The notes below the pieces were generated by a model, which did no database searches, had not been told where the DNA came from, and saw only the letters and a list, made by a program, of their open reading frames with translations. A stretch of DNA of 64,000 bases, taken from Toxoplasma gondii ME49 (lineage: Eukaryota; Apicomplexa; Conoidasida; Eucoccidiorida; Sarcocystidae). This document shows positions 27,941 through 40,861 of this stretch, piece after piece. Every line of letters starts with the position of its first letter. The stretch's first letter is position 1. The stretch spans positions 1,385,535-1,449,534 of the forward strand of contig NC_031475.1 in the NCBI RefSeq assembly GCF_000006565.2. The letters are read 5' to 3'. Position numbers and translations under genes: made by a program.

Positions 27941-30900
27941 ACCGAGAAACGAAAGAAACGACCATCGCCGATGCAACGTTTGCAGCACCCGCTGGCTGCT
28001 TCCCCCGACGAGAAGAAAAACATACACACGTATACTTATATTTGTGTATGAAGTTGTATGTCATCGGTCGTTCATACAAGTGTGCACATGTATGTATACA
28101 TATATGTCTATAGATTTGTGTATGTATGTGTAACTGTGCTTGTGTTGGTGTGTATGAAGAGGCAAAAGGAGTAGAAGGGGAGTTTGGGGTAGGAGGAGGA
28201 AACGAGAGAAGTGAGGGATGAAAGGAATCGAGAGGAGACAGGGTTTGGGGGGCGCGTCACCGAGATCGATAGCGGCGTTCTGCAAACGCTCTCACGTTTT
28301 TCCTGGATTTCTTTCTCGCCTTCTTTTAACAACTGTCCTGCAAAAGCTTTTTCCTTTTCTCTGCGCAACCCACCACCTCGGCGCAGTGCTCGACGCACTG
28401 GAAATCCCAGTCTACACGTAAGCATGTACATTCACGTGTCGCTATATGTCTATCTATATGTATCTATATCTATATATATATGTATATATATCTATATATA
28501 TATGTATATATATCTATATATATATGTATCTATATCTATATATATATGTATATATATCTATATATATATGTATATATATCTATATATATATGTATCTATA
28601 TCTATATATATATGTATATATATCTATATATATATGTATATATATCTATATATATATGTATATATATCTATATATATATGTATATATATCTATATATATA
28701 TGTATGTATATCTATATATATATGTATTTTGCATGTTAAATGCAAATACCAAGGTAGATGTCGATACGTAGAAATGACCGTATCTATCTACGGACACCCA
28801 TATGTACACATAGAAGGTAGATGTAGATAGCTGCAGTGATCTTCTCACATGCGTATTTTAATCTTATACATATACGAATATTTTACTGAAGGACTGCAGA
28901 GACGCGTAATTTCTATCGAGAGGCGAAGGAGAGTTTTGTGTGAGTTTGTGCACTTCGCGTTGAAGGCCGGCAGCCGTTCTCTTTCGCGGTCGCCCGGGTC
29001 CGTGAGAACTTTTTTGCCGGGTAGCGCCTTTCCGGTGAGCTCGAAAGCGAGAGTTTTCTGAAATGAGAAGTCGACTCTGGACGGGGCGTCGGACGAAGCG
29101 TGCAGCGATGGTCGTCTGGAAAAAGTTCAGCGGGGAAGTGTTGAAGGTGCAGACTCAGGAAAACGGAGTTTCAAGAAACCTGAAGTTTTCATTTATTCAC
29201 TGCGGCGCCAGGTTCTCTGGAGATTTAGAAATCCGACTTTATGAGCATCGCAGTTTTCCGGTCTTTTTGCTTCCCCGCCAGATCCCTCGAAACGCTGAAG
29301 GGACGTTCGCCTGCGTTGTGGCACTTGGTGTAGAACGAAGAGTCGACAGAGACTTGCCTGCCCTCAAAACACTGCACGATCACAGGGATGCCTCTCTTGC
29401 CTCCTGCGAACATCTAGGCGCTTCTGCAGGATTCACTAGAGAGAGGCCGAGTGGTGGGGACAGAAGTCAAAAGTCGAACATCGCACTAAGGCGAAACGCG
29501 TGTAAAAAGCCAATCAACACCTCAAACAATACGGGAACCAAGCGTGTGCAGCTACTTGACGAAGAACATAAAGTTTTCATCTGTACCCCTCTCTCTCCCT
29601 ACATATATATATATATATGTATATATAATGCGCATACACATATATATTTATAAACATATAGTATCTATTAAGTATAGAAAAGGGGGATGCCCAGAACGCA
29701 GTGACAGCTTTTGTCAACGTGGTCCCTGAAAGGAAGAAGGGGAGAGGTTGCCCAGCGGAGTTTTCCAAGACAGAGGAAGTGGAGCGAACCGCGTTGAGTC
29801 TGGATTTCTCACTGCATGCATGCGTCAGACAGAAGGTCGTCCTTCCAGGCTGCGGCAAGCAGAGAAGGAAAGACTTTCGGAGCAACTGACGCGAGTGAGA
29901 GGAAGCGCAGTCCCATCTTCCAGGGTGGAGAAACAATGAGGCTTCCACAGGTCAGAAAGAAGCGAAACGACGAAAGCAAAGAAGCAAGTTGTGCGTCTAT
30001 GCTCTCTTTATTCCCCCGGAACAGAAAGCTCGACTTGTGTGTGAAGTTCGCGAGAGCAGTCCACCTCGGAAGGACCTTGGTCTGGATTTTCCGACAAAGG
30101 AAAAGGAAAGTCTTCTTGATAGATGTCCTCGCGCGTTGCTTCGAGAAGAGACTCATCTCCGCGTTTCGGTTGAGCAGCAAAGGAGCAAAGAGTCACGTAG
30201 ACCTGCAGTCGGGCAGCGGAGACGTACGGCGAAACGATCACTGAATTCATCAGGAAATGCTCAAGTGCCTGGTCAGGAAGGGATCTCAACGCGCCGCACT
30301 CGTCTCGCTCGGCAAACTGAGCTCTCCAGGCTCAGCCGGCTGCGCCTCTCGTTATTCGTATTGTTCTGTCGTTTTTCTTGGCGGGGTCTCTGGAACTGCG
30401 AAACTGTGCAAATCATGGATCTACATGTTGGTGTCCCATTGCTCCTACCAAGCTCGCGAAGAAGAAGACGAAGTGGAGAACGCAGTTCAGGTAGACGAAC
30501 AGAAAGGGGAAACGCGCTGGCGGGCGGGCAAACAGCTGAGAAAGGCGCAGAAACAGAGAGAAGAACAGAACTCCGCGGGTGAAGGAGCAGCTTGAAAGGC
30601 CCCAGACGGCGGGTACCTACACCGGAAGACACCCAGGCAAGGAGAAGAAAGTCCTCGGCAGACGAAAGAAAAGAGAACAACAGAGAGGACGTAAAGGAGA
30701 GACGACAGATGAAGACACGAAGGACTCGCACCACCCGCGACTTGGCGCGAACAAACCCACGGAAAAAACGCGTTTTCTGGAATGGAAAACGCGCTCGGCA
30801 GGTCGCGGAAACGTCCCCAGAGGGACATCCGATCTCGAAATCTACTCCACGTCAACGCAGGCTTCTTCACTTTATTTGTTGAATTCTTGTAGCTTTCTAT

Positions 30901-31095
30901 TCATCGCTCAAACCAGATTTCTTGTGGGGTTTCAGCCAGTCGTCGTTTAGCCGCGAAATCGTGTCTGCCCCTGCTGTCGCCGCGAATTGAGGCGACCACT
31001 GCGACTCAAGTGGAGTGGCGGCCTTCCCAAGCGGCTCCTTGTTTACCTTTTGACGGAACGGAAATGCCTCTGCATAGTGTTGACAAGAACGGCCA
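27941..31095. other. convergent intergenic region with TA satellite
   Basis: This lies between the 3' ends of eIF3k (+) and ALG6 (-). It holds the TA-based satellite at 28440-28735, a TA tract at about 29600-29660 and a TGCATGCATGC site at about 29814-29824. Several open frames of 120-200 codons at 29000-30900 overlap each other on both strands and show no conserved content, so I call none. Confidence 0.5.
28440..28735. repeat. TA-rich satellite with about 22-bp unit
   Basis: About 290 bp of near-regular repeats built from CTATATATATATG and TATATATAT blocks, with a periodic TATCTATAT variant giving a higher-order pattern. All three plus frames are open and give tyrosine/isoleucine/methionine repeats; these are not genes. 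Confidence 0.9.
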
Positions 31096-34000
31096 CTACG
31101 GTCCCTCCACGCTATAACTTCTTGAACGAAATTTGGAGGCTTTTTCCGAGTTCGGAAACACATCTGGAGACGTAAATTCCTCGAGAAGGTCTCGAAGGAA
31201 TCTCCTCACCTGGAAGCTCGCCAGAACTGCGGCAGCTACCAGCCACCCCGAAGGAGAAAGAAAGAGCAAAGACAATCCGGAAAAAGGAGACGTTCTCCGG
31301 GGCATGCAGCGACCCGCGTCGAGACCACGGAAGCTCCTTTCCGCGCCGCTGCGCGTCAACACCCGAGCGACGTGTACGTACGCCGCAGCTTCGCTGGCGC
31401 GCAAAGCCTCGAGTTCTTCGCGTTTTCGCGAAAGTGCCGAAGGAACGTATGAGGGCGTAGAGGTGCGAAGCTGTGAGGGGCGCGTCGCGGGCGAAACCGA
31501 CGCCACAAAAGAAGAGGGAAAGAGAGAGGCACACATCGATCTGAACGCGAATCTCAGGTGTATGTACACCCGACGCAGCGGGAAGACGGGGAGCTGGAGG
31601 AGAGCGGGGCAGACGTCGGAGAGAAAACGAGAAAGTGAGAAGGCGTCCGCTTGCTGGAGAAGAGAACGAGGCGACGAAGAAGAAGAAACAGTCGAAGAGG
31701 CAGAGGAGACAGGAAGTGGATAGTGCGGGGCAGAGAGAGGGGACGGAGAAATTTTATCTCTTGAAAGCTTCGTGGAGAAGAAGAAAACGGCTTGGGAGAA
31801 GGGAGACGAAACAGAAGAGTTCTGGAACTTTAAGCGACACGCAGGCCGTCGGAGGTGCGGCGTGAGAAGCGACGAAAGATAGAAAAACGCGAGGAGAAGA
31901 AGAGTCGCGGGGAACACCAGTACGTCTTTCTGCATGAGGTGCAGGAGGGAAAACGTCGCCATCAGGCTGTACGTACACCCGAAATCGGCTGGACAAACAC
32001 GCAGACCCAAAAGCACCGCTGCGAAACTGCGGTGAGTCACCGCGCCAAGCAGCAGAAAAGAACCTCTTCGCCTTCTTTGTGGTCGACATGACTTTCGCAA
32101 CCTCGCCATACATGCATCGTCTCTCTTGAAAAGTCGAAGTGACGCTCGACACAAGGCATGGCGAACTGCTCTCGAAAGAACGGAAATTTCTCCAGTGACA
32201 CCGCCAATACCCCATCCCTCTGGACGCGTATCCATAACGCTGCGCATTCACAAAAAGCATCCACTTCCCTCAGCACACATTCGCATACAAATATCATTCA
32301 TGCATATATATCAATATATGTCCATATATATCCATATATATATATATATATACACACATGCACCAATGTGCATCTACATGTATGTTCATAGGTGGATGTC
32401 TTTGTCTTGTGAACGATCTGCTTCGAGTTCAGTTCGTTCCGGTGCTTGCGAGCGTACGGTTTCGCGGAAGCAAGAGGAGAGCAGCGGTGGCAGGGAGGAG
32501 TATCGCTTTTTCGTGGACGTGGAAGGAGAAAAGGAAGAAGGCGCTCGCCGAGGCGAAGAGCGCAGCGAGGAACCGGTCGCGCGTGGGGTGTACGTACACC
32601 CCGACGCATGCAGGGAGCAGGGCCGCGAGAGTGAGCGCGAGGGAGAGGAGAAGCAGAGAGCGCCCAGAGAGAAGCGCGTCGCCGCGAAGTCGCAAGACAG
32701 GGGCCACAGCGACCCAGAAGTTGGAGACGTAGTCTTCGAATAGACCTCTGTGGAAGGGGAAGACGCGCCGCCACAGCGTGAGGGCCGCGGCGAGAGGTAG
32801 CGACTGCCCCGAGGCTCCACTGTCCAGGGACTCTGCCGCATTCGCTTCTTGGAAGAAAGCAGAGGGTGGTACGGCGAGAGAGTCGCTCTGCTGCTGCTGC
32901 AGCGTCAGGACTCGAGGCGGGTGGAGCACGAAGGGCAGGAGCGAGAAAAAGCAAGTCGAGAGAACGACTAGGCCCAAAGGAAAGAGCCGCGACAAGCAGT
33001 CGCTGAGAGGCAGGCGAGACGTCCGCGGAGCCTGCAGAGCTGGAAAAACAGGGAAGCGGAAGCACTCGAGTTATCTCCAAGCGTACGCGAATGAACAGGT
33101 CACTTGCGCATCGAAGAACCGGAGGAACAGAAAGCTGCAAAAACTTCCAGGACGGGGAATCTGAGTCGAAACGCACTTCCTTGCAGGCACTCCCAACATC
33201 ACTCGCAGTTGGCTCAGGAGAAATGCAGACGAATCCAATCCGACGTGACGGAAAGAAAAACTGGAGGGAGAGAATAGACAAGAGCTTCACTTTGATGTGC
33301 GACTGTAGCTGACCTCCTCGGAAGTGGATGCGCTGCGTTGCGCGAGAAAGGAGAACTGCGAAGAAGGCAGGGGCGAAATAGAGGCTCGTTTGCTTGAACA
33401 GCAGAGCCAGTGTGAAACCTGGAAAAAGAAGAAGAGGAAGTGGAGACGGAAGAGAAATAGAAGGCAGGCGAAGAGATCAAGAGAAAGACAAGGAGAGGAT
33501 GAACAAGGAAAGAAACACGAAGAAGAAAGGAAAACAAGAAATCCAGACAGATGCATAAAGGAGAGACGACCCCGAGAAGGCGGCGTTTTGTTGACCTCAA
33601 AGAGAAACTCGTCTCCGACTCGAGAATGTAGTAACAAGAGTTCCCCCTGTCCACTCACATGCATAATGCACTCACACCTGCACAAAACATCATCGTAACT
33701 TCGGCGTCTATACACATGCATATATTATGGACAATTATAAAATATACATTCACAGCATATATATATATATATATATTTGTGTTTGTACGCGTCGACACTG
33801 AAATTGCCAGTATGGCTTTGGGGTCGTCAGTGGACGCCACTTGCATCCATTTCCTTCACATGAAAATCTTCAAATGTACGTTGACGCCGACCGAGGGTTC
33901 GCCTCGGAGCTGCAGGAGATCCAAAAGTGCAGAGAGCAGCGAGCGAGAAGACGAGGAAAGCTTGAGAAGAGGAGAGAGAGGAGAGCGAACTCACAGAAGG

Positions 34001-35645
34001 CGCAAAGGAAGTCTTGTTGACGAAAGAGAAACGCAGTGGCAGCCACCGTGAGGCCGAGAGCTACGCCGTTGTACTGGAAGTGACCATCATCGATGAGGAG
34101 CAGGGGCGGCGAGAGAAGAAAGAGAAGAAGCGCGAGCGTCGACTGCGTTTCGCGGGAGGCACATGGACAGCGAGGAGACCGATCATGTGCTAGAGAAGAG
34201 AAAAAGAAATTGCCCATTGAAAAGGTCGAAAAACGAGAAGAGAACCAAGCGGCAACTCCGACCTTTTCGGCACACCCGCCTATCCGGACGTCACGGTCTC
34301 CTCCGTTTTCCTCTTCTTCTGGTTCGTCTTCTTCATCTCTCTCCCTGCGGTATCTGGGTGTTCCTTCGCCTTGCTCTTGTTCGTCTTCCTTCTTTTCAGT
34401 TTCGGAAGAGGAGAGAAAGAAGAAGAGAGAGGCGAGAGCAAAGACGAGGAAATTGGAAACGATGACAGTCCATCGCATGAAGACGCGAAAGAGACTTTCT
34501 TCAATTCCGCGGAACTGGGGAAAAGGCGACGCTTCGTCACGAGTTGAAGAGGCATCTGTTCTGTCCCTCTGTCTTTCTCGCTGCTCCTCTGTTGTTCCTC
34601 TCTTCTTCGCTTCCCTCGTTTTCTTCGTCGTTTTCCCTCGCTCCTGTCGAACGTCTTCTGTCGCTTCTGCTTCCTCTTCGAGTCCTTCTTCCTTCGCTTC
34701 GGCGTCTTCTCTTGCATCTCCGTCTGCGTCTTCTTCTCCTTCGTTCTCACTCCTTGCTTTCGTCTCTTCTCCGTTTGGCGCTTCTTCTTCCCCTGCTCCT
34801 TCACAACCTTCTCCGTCGTTCGCTGGCTCCCCGCCGCCTTTTCCTGCCGTTCCTTTCTCTCTCGTTTCACTCTCCACGCTCAGGGCCGCATGTCGCCTCC
34901 AGGTCCACCAAGTGACTGCGGGCGGGTGGACGAGGAAGGCGAGAGGCGCGAGGAGGCGAGCGAGAAAGGCGCTCAGAGGCGGATAGTCCAGCGGCCACCA
35001 TAGCGTACGGCGCGTCGGCAGTCCAGCGGCGATTCCTTGGCGCTTTCCGGCCTCGCGAAAACGCGTCTTCACCTCAGGAGACTCCGACAAGTCACCGCCG
35101 CCTCTGCGCCCCGTTGAGGCGGCAGAAGAAGAGGAGAGAGAAGAAGACGGAGAAGAAGAAGAAAGATACGTTCCGTAGGTGTACCAAAAGGCGAGAGGAA
35201 GGTTGAAGGCAATTTCCATCCAGTGCCGTTGAGCCTCAAAGTCTCCGTAGCCTGCATTTGCGAAGCAAAAGGACGATTCTATCGAAGTTAAGCCTTTGCA
35301 TCATGTGATCTATTTCTTCATTCCTGTTCTCCCCTTCATGTCTTCTCGACTTGCTTCACTCTCCCTTGCTTCACTCTCCCTCTCCTCTCTGCGTTCTTCT
35401 TCTCTACCTTCGTTTCGCTCTTGCTGCTCGCATTGCTGAAGCGCTCCTTCCGTTCTTCCTTTGCTTCTTCTTCTTCTCTGTCGCTTCCTCTGCGTCCAAC
35501 ACTGTTCGCTCGCCTCGCCACTCTTACCTCCTTGCATGCGTCCTTCACCGCTATAGGGGTGGAGACCGACGGCAGCCCGCAGGAGAAGGACGAAGAGCAG
35601 GAGGAGGCAAGTCCCGGCCTTCCCTGTTCTCCGGAGACTCCGCAT
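31096..35645 (-). CDS. ALG6: ALG6 dolichyl-P-Glc alpha-1,3-glucosyltransferase (five exons)
   Basis: Minus-strand exons 35645-35528, 35251-33995, 33418-33314, 33039-32458, 32018-31096 keep phase and give about 994 residues; human ALG6 has about 507. Diagnostic blocks: LHPYSGEGR...YGDFEAQRHWMEIAFNLP, LDYPPLSAF, LIDDGHFQYNGVALGL, FKQTSLYFAPAFFAVLL, RVFPFHRGLFEDYVSNFW and FFLFSFHVHEKAILLP. These favour ALG6 over ALG8. It is a multi-pass ER membrane enzyme adding the first glucose to the lipid-linked oligosaccharide; Toxoplasma makes Glc3Man5GlcNAc2 precursors, which fits. Extra length comes from a highly charged Glu/Lys/Arg-rich insertion in exon 2 and a Ser/Arg-rich loop in exon 5. The Met at 35645 gives a signal-anchor start (MRSLRRTGKAGTCLLLLFVL), but the frame stays open upstream to 37274; see the UBC-like entry. 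The junction of exons 4 and 5 is the least certain. Confidence 0.9.
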
Positions 35646-37274
35646 GGATCGACATAGCCAGAAGTCCTGGCCTGCGTCTCTCTCTCTTCTGTCACTCGTC
35701 CTTTCTCTTTCTCGTCTCTTGGGTCTGCGTGCGTCCTCGGCGGGAGAGTTTTCTTCTTGCTTCGGCCTGTCGCTGAACCTAACGCAGTCGGCGACAACAG
35801 GCTGTCCTCCGCGAGCGTCTCTTCTCTCTGCCGCCTGCGGGATAGAGTCTCCCCCTTCCTCTCTCAGCTGCAGAGAGAGCAGAAGGAGAAACGCGCACAA
35901 GCGCCGAAGGAGAAGAAGCAGAGAGAGGGAGGGCAGCCAGCTCTCCCCGAGAACAGAGAGAGAAAGAACCTCCGATGGGTCGTCTCTCCCGACGGCCGCC
36001 AGCCGCTTCTGCATCTCCTCGACGAGCACACGAGGGCGAAGAAGCCGCGGACGAGGCGAAGTACTTGGACCAGTCGACGAACAGAAATCGCACTCACGCA
36101 GAGACACAGAAGAAGGAGAACGAGAAGAAGAAGACGAACGAGAAGAAGACGAACGAGAAGCAGCATGTCGGGGAGGAGAAGAAGGTCGAGGCTTCGGGAG
36201 TAATGAGAGGCCCCTGAGCTCCGAGAGGGAGACGAGGCGTCTGAAGAAAAGACAGGGGATCTCAAAAGGATAGTCTGCGTAGACTTCGAGAGTGAAGTGG
36301 AGAAAAAACTGATGCTGTGCATCTGTGCATCCATCCGTGTCATCCTTTCCTTTACTCGCTTGACTTCCTGTCTGGCTTTCGTTCCGCTGCTCCTCCTCGC
36401 GACGCGCCTCGTCCGACACAAACAATTCCTCGTTCCTCCGTCCTCCGGTGGAACGCCACGAAAACGCGTCACCCGCGTCTTTTCCTGCCTCGCGCTGAGA
36501 CGCCCCAAGCAGCCCGTTCAGGTGTACGTACACCTGGAGCGCGAAGCCGCCGCAGATCCGGCAGCTCTGTTGGCGCGGCGCTTGCGGTTCGTCCGTTTTT
36601 TTTCTTTTCCAGCTTTCTTTCAGGGCGCGCGGAGTCGCGGCGTCTCCCTCGTCATCTTGAAACGCGTTCGCTTCTCCCTCCGCTCGAGGCTGAGAGGCGA
36701 GAAGGTTTTCCAGACCCGCAGGAACCGCAAGGAAAAGGTGAGAAAGCAAGTCCTCGCGCTGTCTGCTTTCCAGGGGAAGGAACGCAGTTTCCGCCACGCG
36801 ATCTCCATTCTCAGAAGAGAACGAAGGCAAAGAAGAGGAGAAAGAAGAGAAAGAAGACAGAGAAGAGAAAGGGCGAGTGTGCATGCGCAGCTGCTGCAAC
36901 TCTGTGAGACAACGGGAGAGGAAAATTCCTGTACGCGGATGAGACGCCGCCGCAGAGAGAGCGGCTGAAAGAAGAGAACGCGACGCAGAGCCACAAGAAG
37001 GACTGTTGCGTTGAGGGAGCCGCGAGAGCGGAACGAAGAAGAGAGGAGAGGAGAGAGGGCAGAGAGTGGAGAGAGGTGGAGAGAAGGGAGAAGGAGGAAC
37101 GCGAGAAGGGTGAGACGAGTCGCGTCGAAGCGCTTCGCCGTTCTCGTCTGACGGACGCCTCTGCGCCCTGTCGCGGCGTCTCATGCTGGCAAAAACTCGT
37201 TCGCTTCCGTGGACATTACTGGCACAGTGGCGAGAGGGACTTGTGGGTGCTACTCCGATGAATGAGTGCACCAT
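35646..37274 (-). CDS. UBC/E2-like sequence lacking the catalytic Cys, in frame with ALG6 exon 1
   Basis: A minus-strand frame opens with ATG at 37274 and runs 543 codons without a stop into the ALG6 start Met. Its middle resembles a ubiquitin-conjugating fold broken up by low-complexity insertions: a first helix (residues 116-131, SRCLTELQQLR), a strand region (FFLHFTLEVYADYPFEIPCL, 322-341) matching the E2 pattern FxLxI..DYPFxPP, and LSLSVLGESWLPSLSLLLLL (437-456) matching ICLDIL...WSPALTI. At the active-site cysteine position there is Ser438. So if the fold is right it is a UEV-like pseudo-E2. Insertions are Ser/Arg-rich. Residues 475-540 are charged and unlike either neighbour. It may be a separate gene just upstream of ALG6 with an unseen 3' splice, an N-terminal extension of ALG6, or (less likely) a 5' UTR frame. 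Confidence 0.45.
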
Positions 37275-40200
37275 CCAGCAGCTTCACTCCGGCGAGCATC
37301 GACGCCGAAGGAGTTCTCTGCGAAAGCAAGACAGATTCCTCCACCCTCAGAAGGCGCAAGAGAAGACGCGAGAGAAGACGCGAGGGAGGAGCAGAACGCG
37401 CGCTGAGAGGCGACGGAAAGCCAGTCGGAAAGACAGGAGTTAGGAGAGAAGGACGCAGTAATTTGGGGGGAAGAACAGAGGGGCAGAGACAGAGGAGAGC
37501 ATTTGAAGGAGGAAGAAGAGAAGGTCTGAGGAAGGAAGAAGTGAAGATTCAGAGGAAAGAGAGAGAAGACGAGATTCGCAGAGGAGCAACAGAAGACTTC
37601 TGCGGAACCAGACCACAGGGAGAGCGAAAAGTGGAAGCGAACAAACACACACACAAGAAACGAGGCACTCCCCGTCTGTCGAAAAAAGAATTATCTCTGA
37701 CGGCTTCCAACCTCCGTTCTCTTTTTTTTAGACACAACAAGAAAGACACTCGAGGGTGCACGGAGAGAAATGTCTTTCCTTTCTTTCTTCTCTTTCTCTC
37801 TTCCTCTCCTCTGCTTTTCGATCTTCTTCCTTTTTTGCGTCCTTGTGGCTGCTCCTCCTGCCCTTGGTGGGCCGTTGCCTGTGCTTCTGTGTCTGCTACT
37901 CTCTCGCTTCTCCGCCTTTTCAATTTCATCGAGACCGTCTCCAAAATGCGGGAGAAAGGGGTAGAACGGGGGGAAAGTGTGTGTGTGTCAAAGAGGAGAA
38001 GAAACGCGACGAAAGTGAAGTTCCGCATGCAACACAAGCATCTATCTGCATGCCCACTCTCATCTCTCTCATGTCGCCTCTTTACTCGACTCCGAGACAC
38101 ACCGAATCCGCTCTTCCCTCTTTCACCGCAAATGCCTCATTCTGCACAGGAAAAATAAATCTTTCAACCCACATACTTCTCCTCAAATACCACCATAGAT
38201 CTCTCAACATCTTATCTATATATTTATCTGTAAAATCTACATCTGCATCGATATCTAGATCCATATCTGTGTCGATCTATCTACCTTTTTACGCATCTAT
38301 CCATTTATCTATCTATGTCTAGCTATCTATAAATCCATCTATTTCTATCTGGATCCCTCTAATCCTGTCGACATATAAATATGTGTAAATATAAATATAT
38401 ATATATATATATATATGGATACGCTGGTACGGGAGCGCATGAAAAGAAAGAGATACATCAAAGTTTCCCACCACCTAAAAGACATCGACGCGGTTGAAGA
38501 TGGTTTATCCTACTTTAATGTAAATGCTTTTTTCTATGTAGCCAGCGGCGCTTGTCAACACAGTTACAGGTGAGTCCTGGGTTTCACAGTCGAGAATGCG
38601 TCCTCTCTCGAATTTCTGTTTTTCGAGCAAATCGCTGTCGACTCCCGCTGCGACTTTGCGTCTCTTTCGCTTGGCTCATGGCTGTGGCACAAAGCCTCTC
38701 GCTCGTCTGACATTCGAAATGCTCCTTTGCCAGCTAGAACGAATGCCAACAAGAGACTTGCGTCCTCATGCAGATTCAAAGATTGCTCGAGCAAGCTGAG
38801 AACTTTGTGTCCTTCTCTGCTTTCGCGGAGAAACGGAAAAACCAAGTCGACGCATCTGTCGAGACTCTCCTCCTGCGTTTCAATCCTTTCCCCAGTGTCC
38901 TTGCACATGAAAAAGCGGCTTCGGACAAACAGAACATATACGAGCTGATGATCCAAACAGATATTCATATGAATCTCTATATATACAAGTGTACATATAT
39001 ACATATGTATACGTTTGCACATACATGGACATATATATATATATATATAAAGAGAGATCTACATTAGATGATATCGGCATCTATAAACGTAGATTTTTGT
39101 ACAAGCGTATCTGCACTTACGGAGAGGCATTCCTCCTCGCAAACCCTTCCGCGCACAATCTGCGCGACATCCGGGGAACAACATATATATGTATATATAT
39201 ATATATATATGTATATGTAGGTATATGCATTCATGTGCCTACCCGTTATGCTACACAGCAATATATATCCCTATACACATATGCATATGTGTCTTTATCT
39301 ATATGTCTGTTTATATGATGCATGTCTATGTGTATGTATGTGTGTGAATATGCAGGTGGGCATCTGTGCATGGAAGTGTGAATTCACTTACAGAGGGGAA
39401 TTTCCATTCTTCTAAGCAAATATAGCTAACCATTTTCTCGCATAGTTAGATGCTTGTGCAGGCGTTTTTGCTTGCATGAACTTGCGTGCATGCGCCTCTC
39501 CAGAAAAATGGCGTCTTTCGCAGAACGTTTGTGTCGGGAAAGGAACATGGCAGAGAAACTGCTGTGAGAAGAGGCGAAGCTTTCTTTCTTCAAGAAACTG
39601 TCACGGACTTCTTTCTCTGGAAAAGGAGCTCGTGTCATGCACCCTGCGCATACTGGACGCGTTTGACAAAGACGTTCTTGATGGGTGTACACCGATGGAA
39701 AGCAGACGAACATAATTGCGAACGCGCTCGTGAGTGTGATGTCACTGGGGTACACAGGCTCTCATTTCGTCGCCAAGAGTCACAAACTGATGTCCCTATG
39801 TAGGTGTACACTTCTACGTTCACCCATTTCCAAATATGTATGTGTCTCTGCATATTTTACGTCCACTTACACTTTGTTCTGACTAGGCAATGGATGAAGA
39901 GAAGTGAGCGTGGATGTCCAAACAAAGTTCCGCGTCAGTGGAGAGTTTCGCGTCGGGCATTGTCTCCTTCTCTCGCGAATTGACGTCCCCCGCCTTTGTG
40001 CCTGTTCCACTGAATGTGAAGCGACGCCTCTCCTCCGGTCTCGCCTTCTTTTTCTTCGCTGTTCGTCTTTCGCTTTGAAGTCACTCTTCTTCGCACTTTG
40101 CCTCCAACTCTTTGCTCGCAGTCCGCCGCCAGGCAGCGAGTTCTGCTTCCGCTGCCTCGTGCTCTTTGGTCTGGCAGACGAGGGAAGAGGCGAAGGAAAC

Positions 40201-40861
40201 CGAGAAGAAATTCCTTTCCCCGAAATAAAACGAGCCTGTCCTGCGTTACTCTGCCAAGGAGAAAAAATACGCGGAAGCCGAGTCTTGGTGCGAGAACGCG
40301 GAAGGCAGTGGATTTTTTCGCTTTACCCCAACGTCACGCCTGACGAGCATGTCGCTCATTTGCCTGACTCCGCGTCGGGTGTAGAGTGTTTGCGAGTTGT
40401 GTTGGACACCGTTTTGTTTTTTTCTTTTTCTATTCGTTTCTTTTCCGCGAACTCTGCTCTTCGCTGTGGTGAGCTTTCAGCGTCTTTGCAGTGTCTTCTT
40501 CGCTAGCTCCCAGGGACGGTCTTCAAACGCTGTTCCGCGAAAGTCGACTGACGCGTCGTTTTCCCCGAACCGTTTCTCTCTTTTCTTTCTCCTCTTTCTC
40601 TTCTCTCTCCTCTCTTTCCTCTCTCTCCTCAATTCTCTGTTTTCTCGTTCTCGCGAAAAATCGCGACTTCTCCCCGGTCGAGACTGAGACGGAAGTCCTG
40701 TCTTCTCCAAGTTCGAGAGAAGTCGAGGCGGCACCCGGGTCTCTGCCTCGAGAGACAGCGCACAGAGCGAGGGAGAGAAAGCGAGTGCGAAAGAGAGACT
40801 TTTCCTAGGAAAACGGAAAACATCTCTTTTCTTCAAAGTCTCCACCTCAACGCAACTCAAA
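37275..40861. other. intergenic region with TA repeats
   Basis: Divergent promoter space between the UBC-like/ALG6 frame (-) and the EF-hand gene (+). The first 900 bases are purine-rich and open on the plus strand (298 codons from 37262, antisense to the UBC-like start), which I regard as chance. TA/TC tracts occur at about 38200-38420 and 38980-39330. A 201-codon plus frame (39904-40506), 355 bp before the EF-hand ATG, is most likely 5' UTR sequence. Confidence 0.45.

Noticed and set aside
28211..28830. Open frames of 97-186 codons rich in Tyr/Ile/Met
   Set aside because: They are direct translations of the TA satellite in all three frames; similar YIYIY frames at other TA tracts are rejected for the same reason.
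37262..38158. 298-codon plus-strand frame
   Set aside because: It begins antisense to the UBC-like frame and stays open because the region is purine-rich; no domain and no splice-supported extension.
39904..40506. 201-codon plus-strand frame before the EF-hand gene
   Set aside because: No phase-consistent donor to join it to the EF-hand exons; the strong start context at 40862 explains the gene without it.
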